From: an uncultured delta proteobacterium
Lineage (GTDB): Bacteria; Desulfobacterota; Syntrophia; Syntrophales; Smithellaceae
Reading direction: 5' to 3'
DNA: 62,042 nt
Assembly (NCBI GenBank): GCA_903907985.1
Contig: CAIVQG010000025.1
Coordinates: 1-62,042, forward strand
The notes under the pieces are model-generated. The model saw only the letters and a program-made list of their open reading frames with translations. It searched no databases and was not told the DNA's origin. This document shows, one piece after another, positions 34,671 through 42,745 of this stretch. The translations under genes were made by a program, and so were the position numbers. Numbering within the stretch: position 1 is the stretch's first letter; each line of letters begins with the position of its first letter.

Positions 34671-34747
34671 TGGTCGGGATGGCGCGATTTGAACGCGCGA
34701 CTCCTGCGTCCCGAACGCAGTGCCCTACCAAGCTGGGCCACATCCCG
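34671..34747 (-). tRNA. tRNA-Pro (CGG)
   Basis: 77 bases including encoded CCA. Acceptor CGGGATG/CATCCCG, anticodon stem CTGCG/CGCAG with loop TTCGGGA (anticodon CGG), T-loop GTTCAAATC. A T7 run follows directly after the CCA and may terminate transcription. It lies between two plus-strand genes on the opposite strand. Confidence 0.95.
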
Positions 34748-34834
34748 ACGTGGCACGGACGATATAAAATTTATTTCTAAATGTCCACTATTTTTATTAG
34801 ATTTCCAATTTATTATTAAAAAAGGTGATAAACA

Positions 34835-35251
34835 GTGATAATCTTTGACTTGAAATGTGAAAAGGGGCATAAATTCGACGGCTGGTTTAAAGACCGACAG
34901 GCCTTTATTGATCAAAATTCCCAAAAGCTTGTAGCTTGTCCGATTTGTAATAACTCTAATGTTGATATAGTCCCTTCTTCGGTTGCATTTGTAGGAAAAG
35001 ATTCACGCGGGGCCGGTAAGATCGGGGAAAAGGAAAATTCTCCGTTAAAAGTCTTGCAGGCCTTTCATCAATTCATAGATAAAAACTTTGAAGATGTGGG
35101 CAATCAATTTGCCGAAGTTGCCTTAAAGATTCATTTCGGGGAAGAAGAAAAACGCAATATCAAAGGAACAACTACTCCTAGTGAAGAGGCCAGTTTAAAA
35201 GATGAAGGTGTTCAGTTTATAAAAATCCCTGTTCCTAAAATGGATAGTTAG
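34835..35251 (+). CDS. DUF1178 family protein
   Basis: 138 residues beginning with the family's MIIFDLKCEKGHKFDGWF and a second CxxC (CPICNN), which with Cys8 and nearby residues suggests a zinc ribbon. The middle is helical and acidic; function unknown. Starts at a GTG preceded by AAAGGTGATA. It sits ahead of the cysK-cysS fusion with a 95-base gap. Confidence 0.85.
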   Translation: MIIFDLKCEKGHKFDGWFKDRQAFIDQNSQKLVACPICNNSNVDIVPSSVAFVGKDSRGAGKIGEKENSPLKVLQAFHQFIDKNFEDVGNQFAEVALKIHFGEEEKRNIKGTTTPSEEASLKDEGVQFIKIPVPKMDS

Positions 35252-35346
35252 CTTCTGAGTGTTTCGTGTCTTAAAACCGGAATTATTTCAGTAAATTGTA
35301 ATAGGCAATTCTTCGGGGTCTTTTATTTTCAGGCAATTAATAATTT

Positions 35347-37698
35347 ATGCAAAAATATTATAAAAGCATCATTGATAGTGTCGGCAATACACCACTTATC
35401 GAAATTAGCCGGCTTAATCCCAATAAAAAGATAAAGATTCTGGCAAAAATCGAGAGTGCCAATCCCGGTGGATCGATTAAGGATCGCACTGCATTGTTTA
35501 TGATTGAGCAGGCGGAGAAAAGAGGAGAGCTAACTCCTGATAAAATTATACTGGAGGCGACGAGTGGCAATACGGGTATTGGTCTGGCCATGATTGCCGC
35601 TGCCAAAGGATATAAATTATGCCTGACGTTGCCGGAGTCGGTAAGTGAAGAGAGGAAGAAAATTCTGCGCGCTCTGGGCGCCGAGCTGTATTTTACACCG
35701 GCCAATTTGGGGACTGACGGTGCTATTGAAGTAGCATACAAAATGCTCCGCGAAAATGCCGGCAAATATTTCGGCACCGATCAATTCAATAATGAAGATA
35801 ATATAGCCGCTCATTACTATGGAACAGCTCAAGAAATCTGGGATCAAACTGATGGTGCTGTTACGATGGTGGTATCAACCCTCGGTACTTCCGGTACTGC
35901 TATGGGAATTTCCCGCAGGCTCAAAGAATTAAATCCGCAAATTGAAATTATCGGTGTTGAACCGTATTTGAAGCACAAGATCCAGGGACTGAAGAACATG
36001 CGGGAGTCTTACCGGCCAGGCATATTTGATAAGAAGTGCCTCGATGAAAAGGTGAATATCCTCGATGAGGATGCCTTTGCCATGGCACGCCGGTTAGCCC
36101 GTGAAGAGGGAATTATGGCCGGGATGAGTTCCGGCGCGGCGATGTTTATTGCCGCTCAAAAGGCATTGCAAATGCAGGAAGGCCTGATTGTTGTAATTTT
36201 CCCGGACAGCGGAGAGCGGTATTTAAGTACGGAATTGTTTGCTGTCAAAGAGGAAGCATCTACTTTCAGTCTTTACAATATTTTGCAACGCCAGAAATCG
36301 TTTTTCAAACCTGTTAATTCCGGAGAAATTCTCATGCATACGTGTGGGCCTACTGTCCACGACGCACCTCATATGGGTAATTACCGGCGCCTGGTAGTGG
36401 CCGATTTGGTATGCCGCTATTTGATTTATCAGGGTTACTCGGTCAAGCATATAGTAGATATTGTTGATCTCACCGATAAATCCGTAAAAGGTGCAGAAAA
36501 AGAAGGTATGGAACTTGCCGATTATACGAATAAATATTTACAAGTATTTTTACAGGATGCGGAATCTTTGAATATTCGCCAGGACAATATTTACATTAAA
36601 GCATCGGAAAATGTTGATGAGATGCTCAAAATCGTCGAAAAATTAGTCGATAAAAATTACGCCTATGAAAAGCTGCATTCGGTTTATTATGATATTTCCA
36701 AATTAACCGATTACGGGCTTCTTTCCAATGTTAATATACGAAAAACCAGACAGACCAAAACCATTGACCTGGATGATTACGAAAAAGATAGCCCTATGGA
36801 CTTTGCCCTTTTAAAAAGGGCCAGTTTAGGAGAATTAAAAAGAGGTATATATTACAAAACTAAATGGGGTAATGTCCGGCCCGGTTGGCATATCGAATGT
36901 GCCGCGATTTGTCATAAATACCTGGGGGCGCTTTATGATATTAATATTAGCGGGGCAGATGAAGTTTTTCCGCATTGCGAAAATATTTTAGCTATCAACA
37001 AAGCTTTTTCCGGAAGGAGCGGTGCAAATTACTGGCTGAATGCCGAATTGGTGATGGTTGCCGGCCGGAAGATGTCTCGTTCGTTAAATAATGCCCTGCC
37101 TTTGTCGCAATTGTTCCAAAAAGGTTATTCGGGCAGGGATGTGCGTTTTTTCTTGTTGGGGGTGCATTATCGTAAGCCGCTCAACTATTCTGAAGAGGCA
37201 ATGGAGACCGCAAGGAATAATGTAAAAAGACTCGATATGTTTGTATGCCGGCTCAATGCTGTGACTGCTGATGGCAGTGGCTATGCAGAGGTGGATCAGC
37301 TGATTTACGATCTTAAAAACGGATTTGCTGCCGCCTTGGCTGATGATTTGAATATAGCCGTTGCACTGGCTGTTCTTTTTGATTTTGTCGGTAAAATAAA
37401 TTCTCCTTTAAACCTGGGCGCAATAAATAAAAAAGATAGCCGTAAGATATTGGCAGCACTGGAAAAAATAAATGAAATTATTGGAGTGATGTATTTTGAG
37501 GTATTGCCAGCCTCGAAAGAAATACAAGATTTGATTGAGAAGAGAGAAGTCGCGCGAAAAGCGCATAAGTGGCAGGAGGCCGATGATTTGAGATCTCAGC
37601 TAGCTTTGCTCAATATTGAGGTGCTGGATATGCCGCAAGGGACAATCTGGCATTTTAAGTCCATGATAACCGCTGAAAACAAGTTTAACGAAAGTTAA
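35347..37698 (+). CDS. fused cysteine synthase - cysteinyl-tRNA synthetase
   Basis: A 783-residue single frame. Residues 1-300 are an O-acetylserine sulfhydrylase: PLP lysine Lys45 in GGSIKDRTA, SGNTGIGLA, STLGTSGTAMG and GMSSGAAM are intact. Residues about 310-783 are a class I CysRS: CGPTVHDAPHMGN with Cys333, VRPGWHIECAA with Cys518, FPHCENILA with His543, KMSRS at 575-579, and a helical C-terminal domain. Deviations: HIGH reads HMGN, the usual FPHHENE reads FPHCENI, so the fourth zinc ligand (Glu) is Ile and Cys544 replaces a His. The enzyme could make cysteine and load it on tRNA-Cys. No internal stop or frameshift; the linker has no extra domain. Confidence 0.93.
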   Translation: MQKYYKSIIDSVGNTPLIEISRLNPNKKIKILAKIESANPGGSIKDRTALFMIEQAEKRGELTPDKIILEATSGNTGIGLAMIAAAKGYKLCLTLPESVSEERKKILRALGAELYFTPANLGTDGAIEVAYKMLRENAGKYFGTDQFNNEDNIAAHYYGTAQEIWDQTDGAVTMVVSTLGTSGTAMGISRRLKELNPQIEIIGVEPYLKHKIQGLKNMRESYRPGIFDKKCLDEKVNILDEDAFAMARRLAREEGIMAGMSSGAAMFIAAQKALQMQEGLIVVIFPDSGERYLSTELFAVKEEASTFSLYNILQRQKSFFKPVNSGEILMHTCGPTVHDAPHMGNYRRLVVADLVCRYLIYQGYSVKHIVDIVDLTDKSVKGAEKEGMELADYTNKYLQVFLQDAESLNIRQDNIYIKASENVDEMLKIVEKLVDKNYAYEKLHSVYYDISKLTDYGLLSNVNIRKTRQTKTIDLDDYEKDSPMDFALLKRASLGELKRGIYYKTKWGNVRPGWHIECAAICHKYLGALYDINISGADEVFPHCENILAINKAFSGRSGANYWLNAELVMVAGRKMSRSLNNALPLSQLFQKGYSGRDVRFFLLGVHYRKPLNYSEEAMETARNNVKRLDMFVCRLNAVTADGSGYAEVDQLIYDLKNGFAAALADDLNIAVALAVLFDFVGKINSPLNLGAINKKDSRKILAALEKINEIIGVMYFEVLPASKEIQDLIEKREVARKAHKWQEADDLRSQLALLNIEVLDMPQGTIWHFKSMITAENKFNES

Positions 37699-37704
37699 GG
37701 CGTT

Positions 37705-37765
37705 AGTGGAATTGATCCAGAAAGCGCAGCTATTCGGGATCTCGCAGGTCATCATCCCCGCTGTT
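37705..37765. repeat. dispersed intergenic repeat, copy 2
   Basis: Second copy of the element at 29919, shorter by about 25 bases; shares the AGTGGAATTGATCC block, the AAAGCG end, TATTCGGGA and a CCCGCT tail. It lies between the cysK-cysS fusion and the MEMO1 gene. Confidence 0.65.
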
Positions 37766-37802
37766 TTTGTGAGTTGGGGGTCCGTTAAAATGGAGGTGCC
37801 CT

Positions 37803-38624
37803 ATGAAAAATCTGCGAAAATCGGCGATAGCGGGTTCCTGGTACCCCGGTAAATCTGCAACCCTGAGGCAGGAAATCGAAAAGTATTTTGCTTATGTGCC
37901 GGATTTATATCTGGAAGGAGAGATTGCCGGCATTGTTGCTCCTCATGCCGGTTACCTTTATTCCGGGCAAGTGGCGGCCTATGCCTACAAGCTCATTCGT
38001 GGTAAAAAGTACGATGCTGTTGTTATCGTTGGTCCCAGTCATCATGTAGCTTTTCCCGGTGTGTCTGTTTTCAGCCGGGGAGGATATGAGACACCTTTAG
38101 GGATAGTGTCTATTTCCGAAGATTTGGCAGAAAATATTAAAAATTTCAGTGGGATTGTTAAGGATATTCCGGTCGCACATTTACAGGAACATTCTTTGGA
38201 AATTCAGTTGCCTTTTTTGCAAGTTGCTTTAGGCGATGTTCCCTTTGTGCCCCTGGTAATGGGAGATCAGAAGGCCGATACCTGTTACGAATTAGCTGAG
38301 GCAATTTATTCGGCTCTACAAGACAAGAAAGTATTGATTGTGGGCAGTTCCGATTTGTCGCATTTCCATAATTACAATGTGGCTTCGCAGATGGATGCCG
38401 TAGCTTTAAAACATTTACAAAGTGGTGATGCCGCCGGGCTTTTAAAAAGCCTGAATAGCGATATTTGCGAGGCTTGCGGCGGCGGGCCCATGGCCGTTGC
38501 CATGCTGGTCGCGAAAAAGATGGGAGCGGAGAAGGCGCAACTGTTGAAATATGCCAATTCCGGAGATGTAACCGGTGACAAAAGTTCCGTAGTCGGCTAT
38601 GCGGCAGCAGTATATTATTCCTAG
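37803..38624 (+). CDS. MEMO1 family protein (AmmeMemoRadiSam system protein B)
   Basis: 273 residues with the MEMO1 His pattern: APHAGYLYSGQVAA near 42-55, VGPSHHVAFPGVSVF near 78-92, EHSLEIQLPFLQ near 128-139 and CGGGPMAVAM near 224-233, related to extradiol dioxygenases of the LigB fold. Animal MEMO1 binds iron; the bacterial role is not established. GGAGGTGCC precedes the ATG. The AMMECR1 gene follows 14 bases later. The radical SAM member usually seen with these two is not next to them. Confidence 0.9.
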   Translation: MKNLRKSAIAGSWYPGKSATLRQEIEKYFAYVPDLYLEGEIAGIVAPHAGYLYSGQVAAYAYKLIRGKKYDAVVIVGPSHHVAFPGVSVFSRGGYETPLGIVSISEDLAENIKNFSGIVKDIPVAHLQEHSLEIQLPFLQVALGDVPFVPLVMGDQKADTCYELAEAIYSALQDKKVLIVGSSDLSHFHNYNVASQMDAVALKHLQSGDAAGLLKSLNSDICEACGGGPMAVAMLVAKKMGAEKAQLLKYANSGDVTGDKSSVVGYAAAVYYS

Positions 38625-38637
38625 GAGGATTGCTTAA

Positions 38638-39189
38638 ATGGAATTGACCCCAAAAGAAAAAGAGATTCTACTGGATATTGTAAAAAAAACTATTATCGGC
38701 AAAGTCAATAATAAAAAAAATCTTCCCAAGATAACAGTAGATTCGGAAACACTTCAGGAAAAAAGAGGTGCGTTTGTTACTTTAAAAAAGAAAGGTCATT
38801 TGCGGGGGTGTATTGGTTATATCAAGGCGGTTAAGCCGCTCTGGGAAACAGTCCAGGAAATGGCTTTGGCTGCTGCTTTTCATGATCCGCGTTTTCCTTC
38901 ATTACAGGCGGAGGAACTTAAAGATTTGTCATTGGAAATATCCGTATTGAGCCCGCTGCAACGTATAAAAAATATTAATGAAATTGAAGTAGGAAAACAC
39001 GGATTATATATTGTCCGGGGATATAATTCGGGTCTGCTGCTGCCGCAAGTGGCAGTGGAGTATTGCTGGGACAGGGAAACCTTTCTGCGGGAAACTTGTT
39101 ATAAGGCCGGTCTGCCATCTGAGGATTGGATGGATAAAGAAACAGAAATTTATATTTTTTCAGCGGATTATTTTGGTGATACTGATTAG
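38638..39189 (+). CDS. AMMECR1 domain protein (AmmeMemoRadiSam system protein A)
   Basis: 183 residues. GAFVTLKKKGHLRGCIGY contains the family-defining LRGCIG; AFHDPRFPSL and LEISVLSPLQRI follow in the expected order, and PQVAVEYCWDRETFL is near the end. Function unknown; often fused or adjacent to MEMO1. TAGGAGG precedes the ATG at 9 bases. It is the last gene of the rightward run that starts at cysK-cysS. Confidence 0.92.
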   Translation: MELTPKEKEILLDIVKKTIIGKVNNKKNLPKITVDSETLQEKRGAFVTLKKKGHLRGCIGYIKAVKPLWETVQEMALAAAFHDPRFPSLQAEELKDLSLEISVLSPLQRIKNINEIEVGKHGLYIVRGYNSGLLLPQVAVEYCWDRETFLRETCYKAGLPSEDWMDKETEIYIFSADYFGDTD

Positions 39190-39219
39190 CAGGCCGCTTT
39201 TTCAGGGTACTTTATTTTC

Positions 39220-39247
39220 TTGACATTGATGAAGTGTGGAGTAGAAT
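39220..39247 (+). promoter_or_regulatory. candidate promoter of the outer-membrane protein gene
   Basis: TTGACA (39220-39225), 16-base spacer, TAGAAT (39242-39247). Leader of about 140 bases to the ATG at 39396. Confidence 0.5.
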
Positions 39248-39395
39248 TGCCGATAACGAGGGTTGTAATTTTCTGTATAACTTACTCCGACTTTTCTTTT
39301 TAATATTCCCAGTCTACCTGTCACAATTGATCTCAGCCCCCGATTATGAAATAATTATATATTTTAACACAATCTAATGAAGAAAGGAGTTTGTC

Positions 39396-40286
39396 ATGAA
39401 AAGAAAAAGTATCGTGATTGTTTTTGGCATTTTCCTGTTTTTTGGGTTGTTGGCATCAAATCTGTTTGCTCAGGATAAACCGATTGCCCCGGATAAGCCG
39501 GCTGTCCAGGAACAACCAATTGTTCAGGAGCAAACAAGAGTTATTGAGGAAGCATTGGTTTTAAGCGACCCCACGGTTGCTCAGCCCAAGAAATGGCTTA
39601 TCGGTGCCACTGGTGAGTGGTGGTATATTAGAGGAACATATACCAGAACTTATAATGACGGAACCGTTTACTCTAGGGGGGATATAAATGGCAGTATGCC
39701 CGGTGGCACGATTACTTTGGGTTATGATGCTTTTACGCTGGCCTACTCCTACCGCAAAGGCAGCTGGGATATTGATTCCACATTTGCCTCTGTCTCCGGA
39801 GCTTCGTCTGTAATGACTCAGGACCAAGCCGAACATGAAATAACAGCGCGCTGGCTATTTAGATTGCATCCCCATTTTAATCCTTATGTTATGGTCGGAT
39901 ATAACCAAACGATCAGGAAGGACACTGAAACTCTAGATGCCGGACATATTTGGAGTTATAACTCAAACCGGGTGAGCATAGTTGACCGAACATACAAATC
40001 ACCATTAATCGGTCTTGGAGCGATCGTTCCCTTTAACAAATATATTGGATTAAGGGCTGATGGCCGACTCATCTATTCCTGGGCAGATTGGAAAAGGGAC
40101 GACGGGTCTACTATGACAGGTTCCGGTGTGGGCGGCGCTCTGGTGGGAACGCTTTACTGGAATATATGGGAAGGTCTTAACTTGCAAATTGGCGGTAAAT
40201 ATCAGTATCTGAATGGCGGCAGCGATATCGGCTATAGTGCAAAATTGGGTGCCTTTGGTATGCTGGGCTATACATATAAGTTTTAA
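39396..40286 (+). CDS. outer-membrane beta-barrel protein
   Basis: 296 residues: signal peptide (MKRKSIVIVFGIFLFFGLLA, cleavage after LFA), then a Pro/Gln-rich linker with PDKPAVQEQPIVQEQ (about 27-50), then alternating strands typical of a small barrel (GEWWYIRGTYTRTY, GGTITLGYDAFTLAYSYRKG, PYVMVGYNQTI, YIGLRADGRLIYSW) and a terminal aromatic residue (GYTYKF), the signal for BamA. The linker repeats DKP/QEQP units. Ligand unknown. AAAGGAG lies 8 bases before the ATG. The secreted caspase-like protein follows. Confidence 0.8.
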   Translation: MKRKSIVIVFGIFLFFGLLASNLFAQDKPIAPDKPAVQEQPIVQEQTRVIEEALVLSDPTVAQPKKWLIGATGEWWYIRGTYTRTYNDGTVYSRGDINGSMPGGTITLGYDAFTLAYSYRKGSWDIDSTFASVSGASSVMTQDQAEHEITARWLFRLHPHFNPYVMVGYNQTIRKDTETLDAGHIWSYNSNRVSIVDRTYKSPLIGLGAIVPFNKYIGLRADGRLIYSWADWKRDDGSTMTGSGVGGALVGTLYWNIWEGLNLQIGGKYQYLNGGSDIGYSAKLGAFGMLGYTYKF

Positions 40287-40328
40287 AAATTGCCGGGTTT
40301 TTCTTTAGCCGGCGGCAAAGAAAAAATT

Positions 40329-40368
40329 ATGCCTCAGGCGGCCTGATAAATATGGTCGTCTGAGGCAT
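40329..40368. repeat. strong hairpin after the barrel gene
   Basis: Arms of 15 bases (ATGCCTCAGGCGGCC and GGTCGTCTGAGGCAT) pair around a 10-base loop with two G-T positions. A run of Ts lies only on the minus-strand 3' side, so it resembles a terminator read leftwards, although no minus-strand gene approaches from the right. It more likely protects or ends the barrel mRNA together with the smaller hairpin at about 40290-40318. Confidence 0.55.
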
Positions 40369-40432
40369 GATAATCAAGGATAAAAAACATTGACTATGCT
40401 GTGTTACAGGGATTGTCAGTGAGAATCAATGT

Positions 40433-41893
40433 ATGAAGATAATTGCAGCATATCTATCTTTGTTCTTCCTCGGAGTTTTCTTTTTTTGCCCCAATGCAGT
40501 TGCCCAAAACAATAACAAAGCCATTCTGATCGGCATCAGCCAATATGCGGATATCGATGGTCTGCGGTATGCCGACGAGGATGTCCGGATGTTACACGCA
40601 ATGCTGACAAATTATGCCGGATATCGTTCGGCTGATATTGTTTTACTGTTAAACAGCGAGGCCACCAAGCAGCGGATTATCAATGCCATAATGGACTTGG
40701 TCAGACAGAGTCAGAAAAAACCGCTGGATCATGTGATGTTTATGTTTGCCGGACATGGCCTACCCCCCAATATTAAATCAAGCACCAGCAACGCTTTTCT
40801 GGCTCCCTACGATGCCCAGATAGTTACTCCAAATGGGAAAAGTGCCTTTTATAAAGAGTCCGGTGGGCTGATCAATAACGAGACATTCATCAACAAAGCG
40901 TGGCTTATCAAACAGCTTTCTGATGTCCAAGCCAAGGAAATTGTTTTGATTCTGGATTCCTGTTACAGCGGAGCCAAAAACTTCGGTGCACTGTTTGCAG
41001 AGAATTTGGGCTTCACCGTTGAACTGGAAGGGGGGAGCGGCGAGCAGAGAGGTGTGGTAATTGTACAGAAGAAAAGCGCCGTGGATTTAAGCCAAACCAA
41101 AATAGCCTTTATTGCTTCCAGTAATGAAAACCAGCCTTCGGCGGAATATGCTGAACTGAAGCACGGTGCTCTGAGCTATTGTATTTTTGAATATATCAAC
41201 ACTGTGCGGAAGAATACCGATGTCTCGGACATGCGAGAAATAACGGTTAGCGGTATGTACAGCAATGTAACTAAACTGTTTGATCAGGTGGAAGTCAGAG
41301 GCGCTTCGCTTTCTTCCCGGCACCAACCGGTACTATTTGCAATACCGAGCTACGATACTATAATCGGGATGAAATTTGTTTCCGTCAATGGCAATAAAAA
41401 ACCACGGATTAAAACAGGAACAATCGAAATTATATCCGACCCGGAGAATGCGGAAGTTTCCATTGACGGTGTCAGTACAGGTAAGCGTTCCAACTGTTCT
41501 CTGGAACTTACCGAAGGCAAACACATGGTTTCCCTGTTTCTCAGGGAAACAAATTATATGTACAGTCTTATGGTTGATATTAAGGATGGTCAGCATCAAC
41601 AAGAAACAATCTCGTTGAGGGGTGCTTTGGCAGTTGAGTCTTTTTCGGATAACCCTTCTATGAAATTGCCCAAGCTGAAGGCATATCTAGATAATCAAGA
41701 GGTTGAAGTATCCGGAAAGCAAATGAAAAACATTATTGCCGGAACGCATTCTCTGAAAGTCCTTGTAGAAAATGTCGAAAAGACAAGACAGATTGAAATC
41801 AGGCCGAGATCACCATTGCTCGTCCGTTACAAAATTATCAGAGAAGCTCCTAAGCCGCCGCCAAATAACAATGCTGATAATGTTTCTTTCTGA
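40433..41893 (+). CDS. secreted caspase-like (C14) protease with PEGA domain
   Basis: 486 residues. Signal peptide ends near VAQ (about 25). The caspase-like domain follows: KAILIGISQYADIDGLRYA, catalytic His108 in FAGHG and Cys177 in DSCYSG, then SSNENQPSAEY. Residues about 328-370 form a PEGA domain (GTIEIISDPENAEVSIDG, LTEGKHMVSL), a surface or cell-wall associated module, and a second PEGA-like segment with AGTHSLKVLVEN follows near 430. It likely acts in the periplasm or on the surface. Substrate unknown. ATG context is weak. Confidence 0.88.
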   Translation: MKIIAAYLSLFFLGVFFFCPNAVAQNNNKAILIGISQYADIDGLRYADEDVRMLHAMLTNYAGYRSADIVLLLNSEATKQRIINAIMDLVRQSQKKPLDHVMFMFAGHGLPPNIKSSTSNAFLAPYDAQIVTPNGKSAFYKESGGLINNETFINKAWLIKQLSDVQAKEIVLILDSCYSGAKNFGALFAENLGFTVELEGGSGEQRGVVIVQKKSAVDLSQTKIAFIASSNENQPSAEYAELKHGALSYCIFEYINTVRKNTDVSDMREITVSGMYSNVTKLFDQVEVRGASLSSRHQPVLFAIPSYDTIIGMKFVSVNGNKKPRIKTGTIEIISDPENAEVSIDGVSTGKRSNCSLELTEGKHMVSLFLRETNYMYSLMVDIKDGQHQQETISLRGALAVESFSDNPSMKLPKLKAYLDNQEVEVSGKQMKNIIAGTHSLKVLVENVEKTRQIEIRPRSPLLVRYKIIREAPKPPPNNNADNVSF

Positions 41894-41946
41894 TCGTATT
41901 TGCCAACCCTGCATTAGCTTTTTTATAAAAAATATTAAAATTTACC

Positions 41947-41975
41947 TTGACAAACACAACCATAAAAATTAGAGT
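41947..41975 (+). promoter_or_regulatory. candidate promoter of the tRNA cluster
   Basis: TTGACA (41947-41952), 17-base spacer, TAGAGT (41970-41975), about 90 bases before tRNA-Thr. The -10 box is imperfect. Confidence 0.35.
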
Positions 41976-42063
41976 CGGCAATTCGCGCGGATATGTGCTA
42001 TTGTCTATTCGCGCTTGAATTCATAAGTTATTGATATAAAAGGGTAAGTTTAGTAAAGGGTTC

Positions 42064-42139
42064 GCTGGCGTAGCTCAATCGGTAGAGCAGCTGATTTGTA
42101 ATCAGCAGGTTGCGGGTTCGAGTCCCATCGCCAGCTCCA
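42064..42139 (+). tRNA. tRNA-Thr (TGT)
   Basis: 76 bases with CCA. Acceptor GCTGGCG/CGCCAGC, anticodon loop TTTGTAA (anticodon TGT), T-loop GTTCGAGTC. First of four tandem tRNA genes in the order known from E. coli thrU-tyrU-glyT-thrT. Confidence 0.96.
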
Positions 42140-42161
42140 GTTCCGATATAAATTATATGCT

Positions 42162-42246
42162 GGAGGGGTTCCCGAGCGGCCAAAGGGAGCAGACTGTAAA
42201 TCTGCCGGCGAAGCCTACGGAGGTTCGAACCCTCCCCCCTCCACCA
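42162..42246 (+). tRNA. tRNA-Tyr (GTA)
   Basis: 85 bases with CCA and a long variable arm, as expected for bacterial tRNA-Tyr. Anticodon loop CTGTAAA (anticodon GTA), acceptor GGAGGGG/CCCCTCC, T-loop GTTCGAACC. Confidence 0.96.
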
Positions 42247-42267
42247 GTATTATTGAAGTGCAAATTA

Positions 42268-42343
42268 GCGGGAGTAGCTCAGTGGCTAGAGCGTCAGCCT
42301 TCCAAGCTGAGGGTCGCGGGTTCGAATCCCGTTTCCCGCTCCA
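42268..42343 (+). tRNA. tRNA-Gly (TCC)
   Basis: 76 bases with CCA. Acceptor GCGGGAG/TTCCCGC (one mismatch), anticodon loop CTTCCAA (anticodon TCC), T-loop GTTCGAATC. Confidence 0.96.
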
Positions 42344-42386
42344 AGCGTTTTTAGTAAAATTGGAGGCGAAAAGCCTCGGCAATTGC

Positions 42387-42462
42387 GCCCACGTAGCTCA
42401 GTTGGTAGAGCACATCCTTGGTAAGGATGAGGTCACCAGTTCAATCCTGGTCGTGGGCTCCA
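42387..42462 (+). tRNA. tRNA-Thr (GGT)
   Basis: 76 bases with CCA. Acceptor GCCCACG/CGTGGGC, anticodon loop TTGGTAA (anticodon GGT), T-loop GTTCAATCC. In many proteobacteria a tuf gene follows directly; here a palindromic element and rpmG do. Confidence 0.96.
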
Positions 42463-42465
42463 GTT

Positions 42466-42524
42466 AGGGGCCGTTACGAAATGACCACCCATGCGGGTGG
42501 CAAGACAATTTTGTTATGGCCCCT
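42466..42524. repeat. palindromic intergenic element, copy 2
   Basis: AGGGGCCGTTACGAAAT at the left and ATTTTGTTATGGCCCCT at the right pair with Watson-Crick and G-T positions; an inner hairpin CCACCC-ATGC-GGGTGG (42485-42500) adds to it. The left arm differs from copy 1 (3512) by one base that is matched by a change in the right arm. TTATGCCG follows as in copy 1. Confidence 0.8.
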
Positions 42525-42577
42525 TATGCCGGTTAAGATGTTATAGTTATTGTTTGACAACGGCTTAAGGGAGAGTT

Positions 42578-42727
42578 ATGCGGAATAATATCATTTTGGC
42601 TTGCACGGAATGCAAGCAAAGAAATTACACGACAACAAAGAATAAGCGCACCATGCAAAACCGCCTGGAGATGAAGAAGTACTGTAAGTTTTGCCGGGGA
42701 CACAAGTTGCACAGGGAAACCAAGTAA
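42578..42727 (+). CDS. rpmG: 50S ribosomal protein bL33
   Basis: 49 residues, [17 protein letters not shown] at the start and two CxxC pairs (CTEC and CKFC) that mark the zinc-binding form of L33. The TTKNKR and RLEMKKYC blocks are family-typical. TAAGGGAGAG precedes the ATG. It lies between tRNA-Thr and tRNA-Trp, its usual place ahead of secE. The zinc-containing form suggests no zinc-independent paralogue at this locus. Confidence 0.95.
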   Translation: MRNNIILACTECKQRNYTTTKNKRTMQNRLEMKKYCKFCRGHKLHRETK

Positions 42728-42745
42728 AGTTTGCATAAAGCAAAC

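Noticed and set aside
35252-35346. T-box or other tRNA-sensing leader before cysK-cysS
   Set aside because: The gap is only 95 bases, with no T-box sequence, specifier loop or terminator.
40329-40368. Simple rho-independent terminator of the barrel gene
   Set aside because: The hairpin is strong but has no U-run on the plus-strand 3' side, so I list it only as a hairpin.
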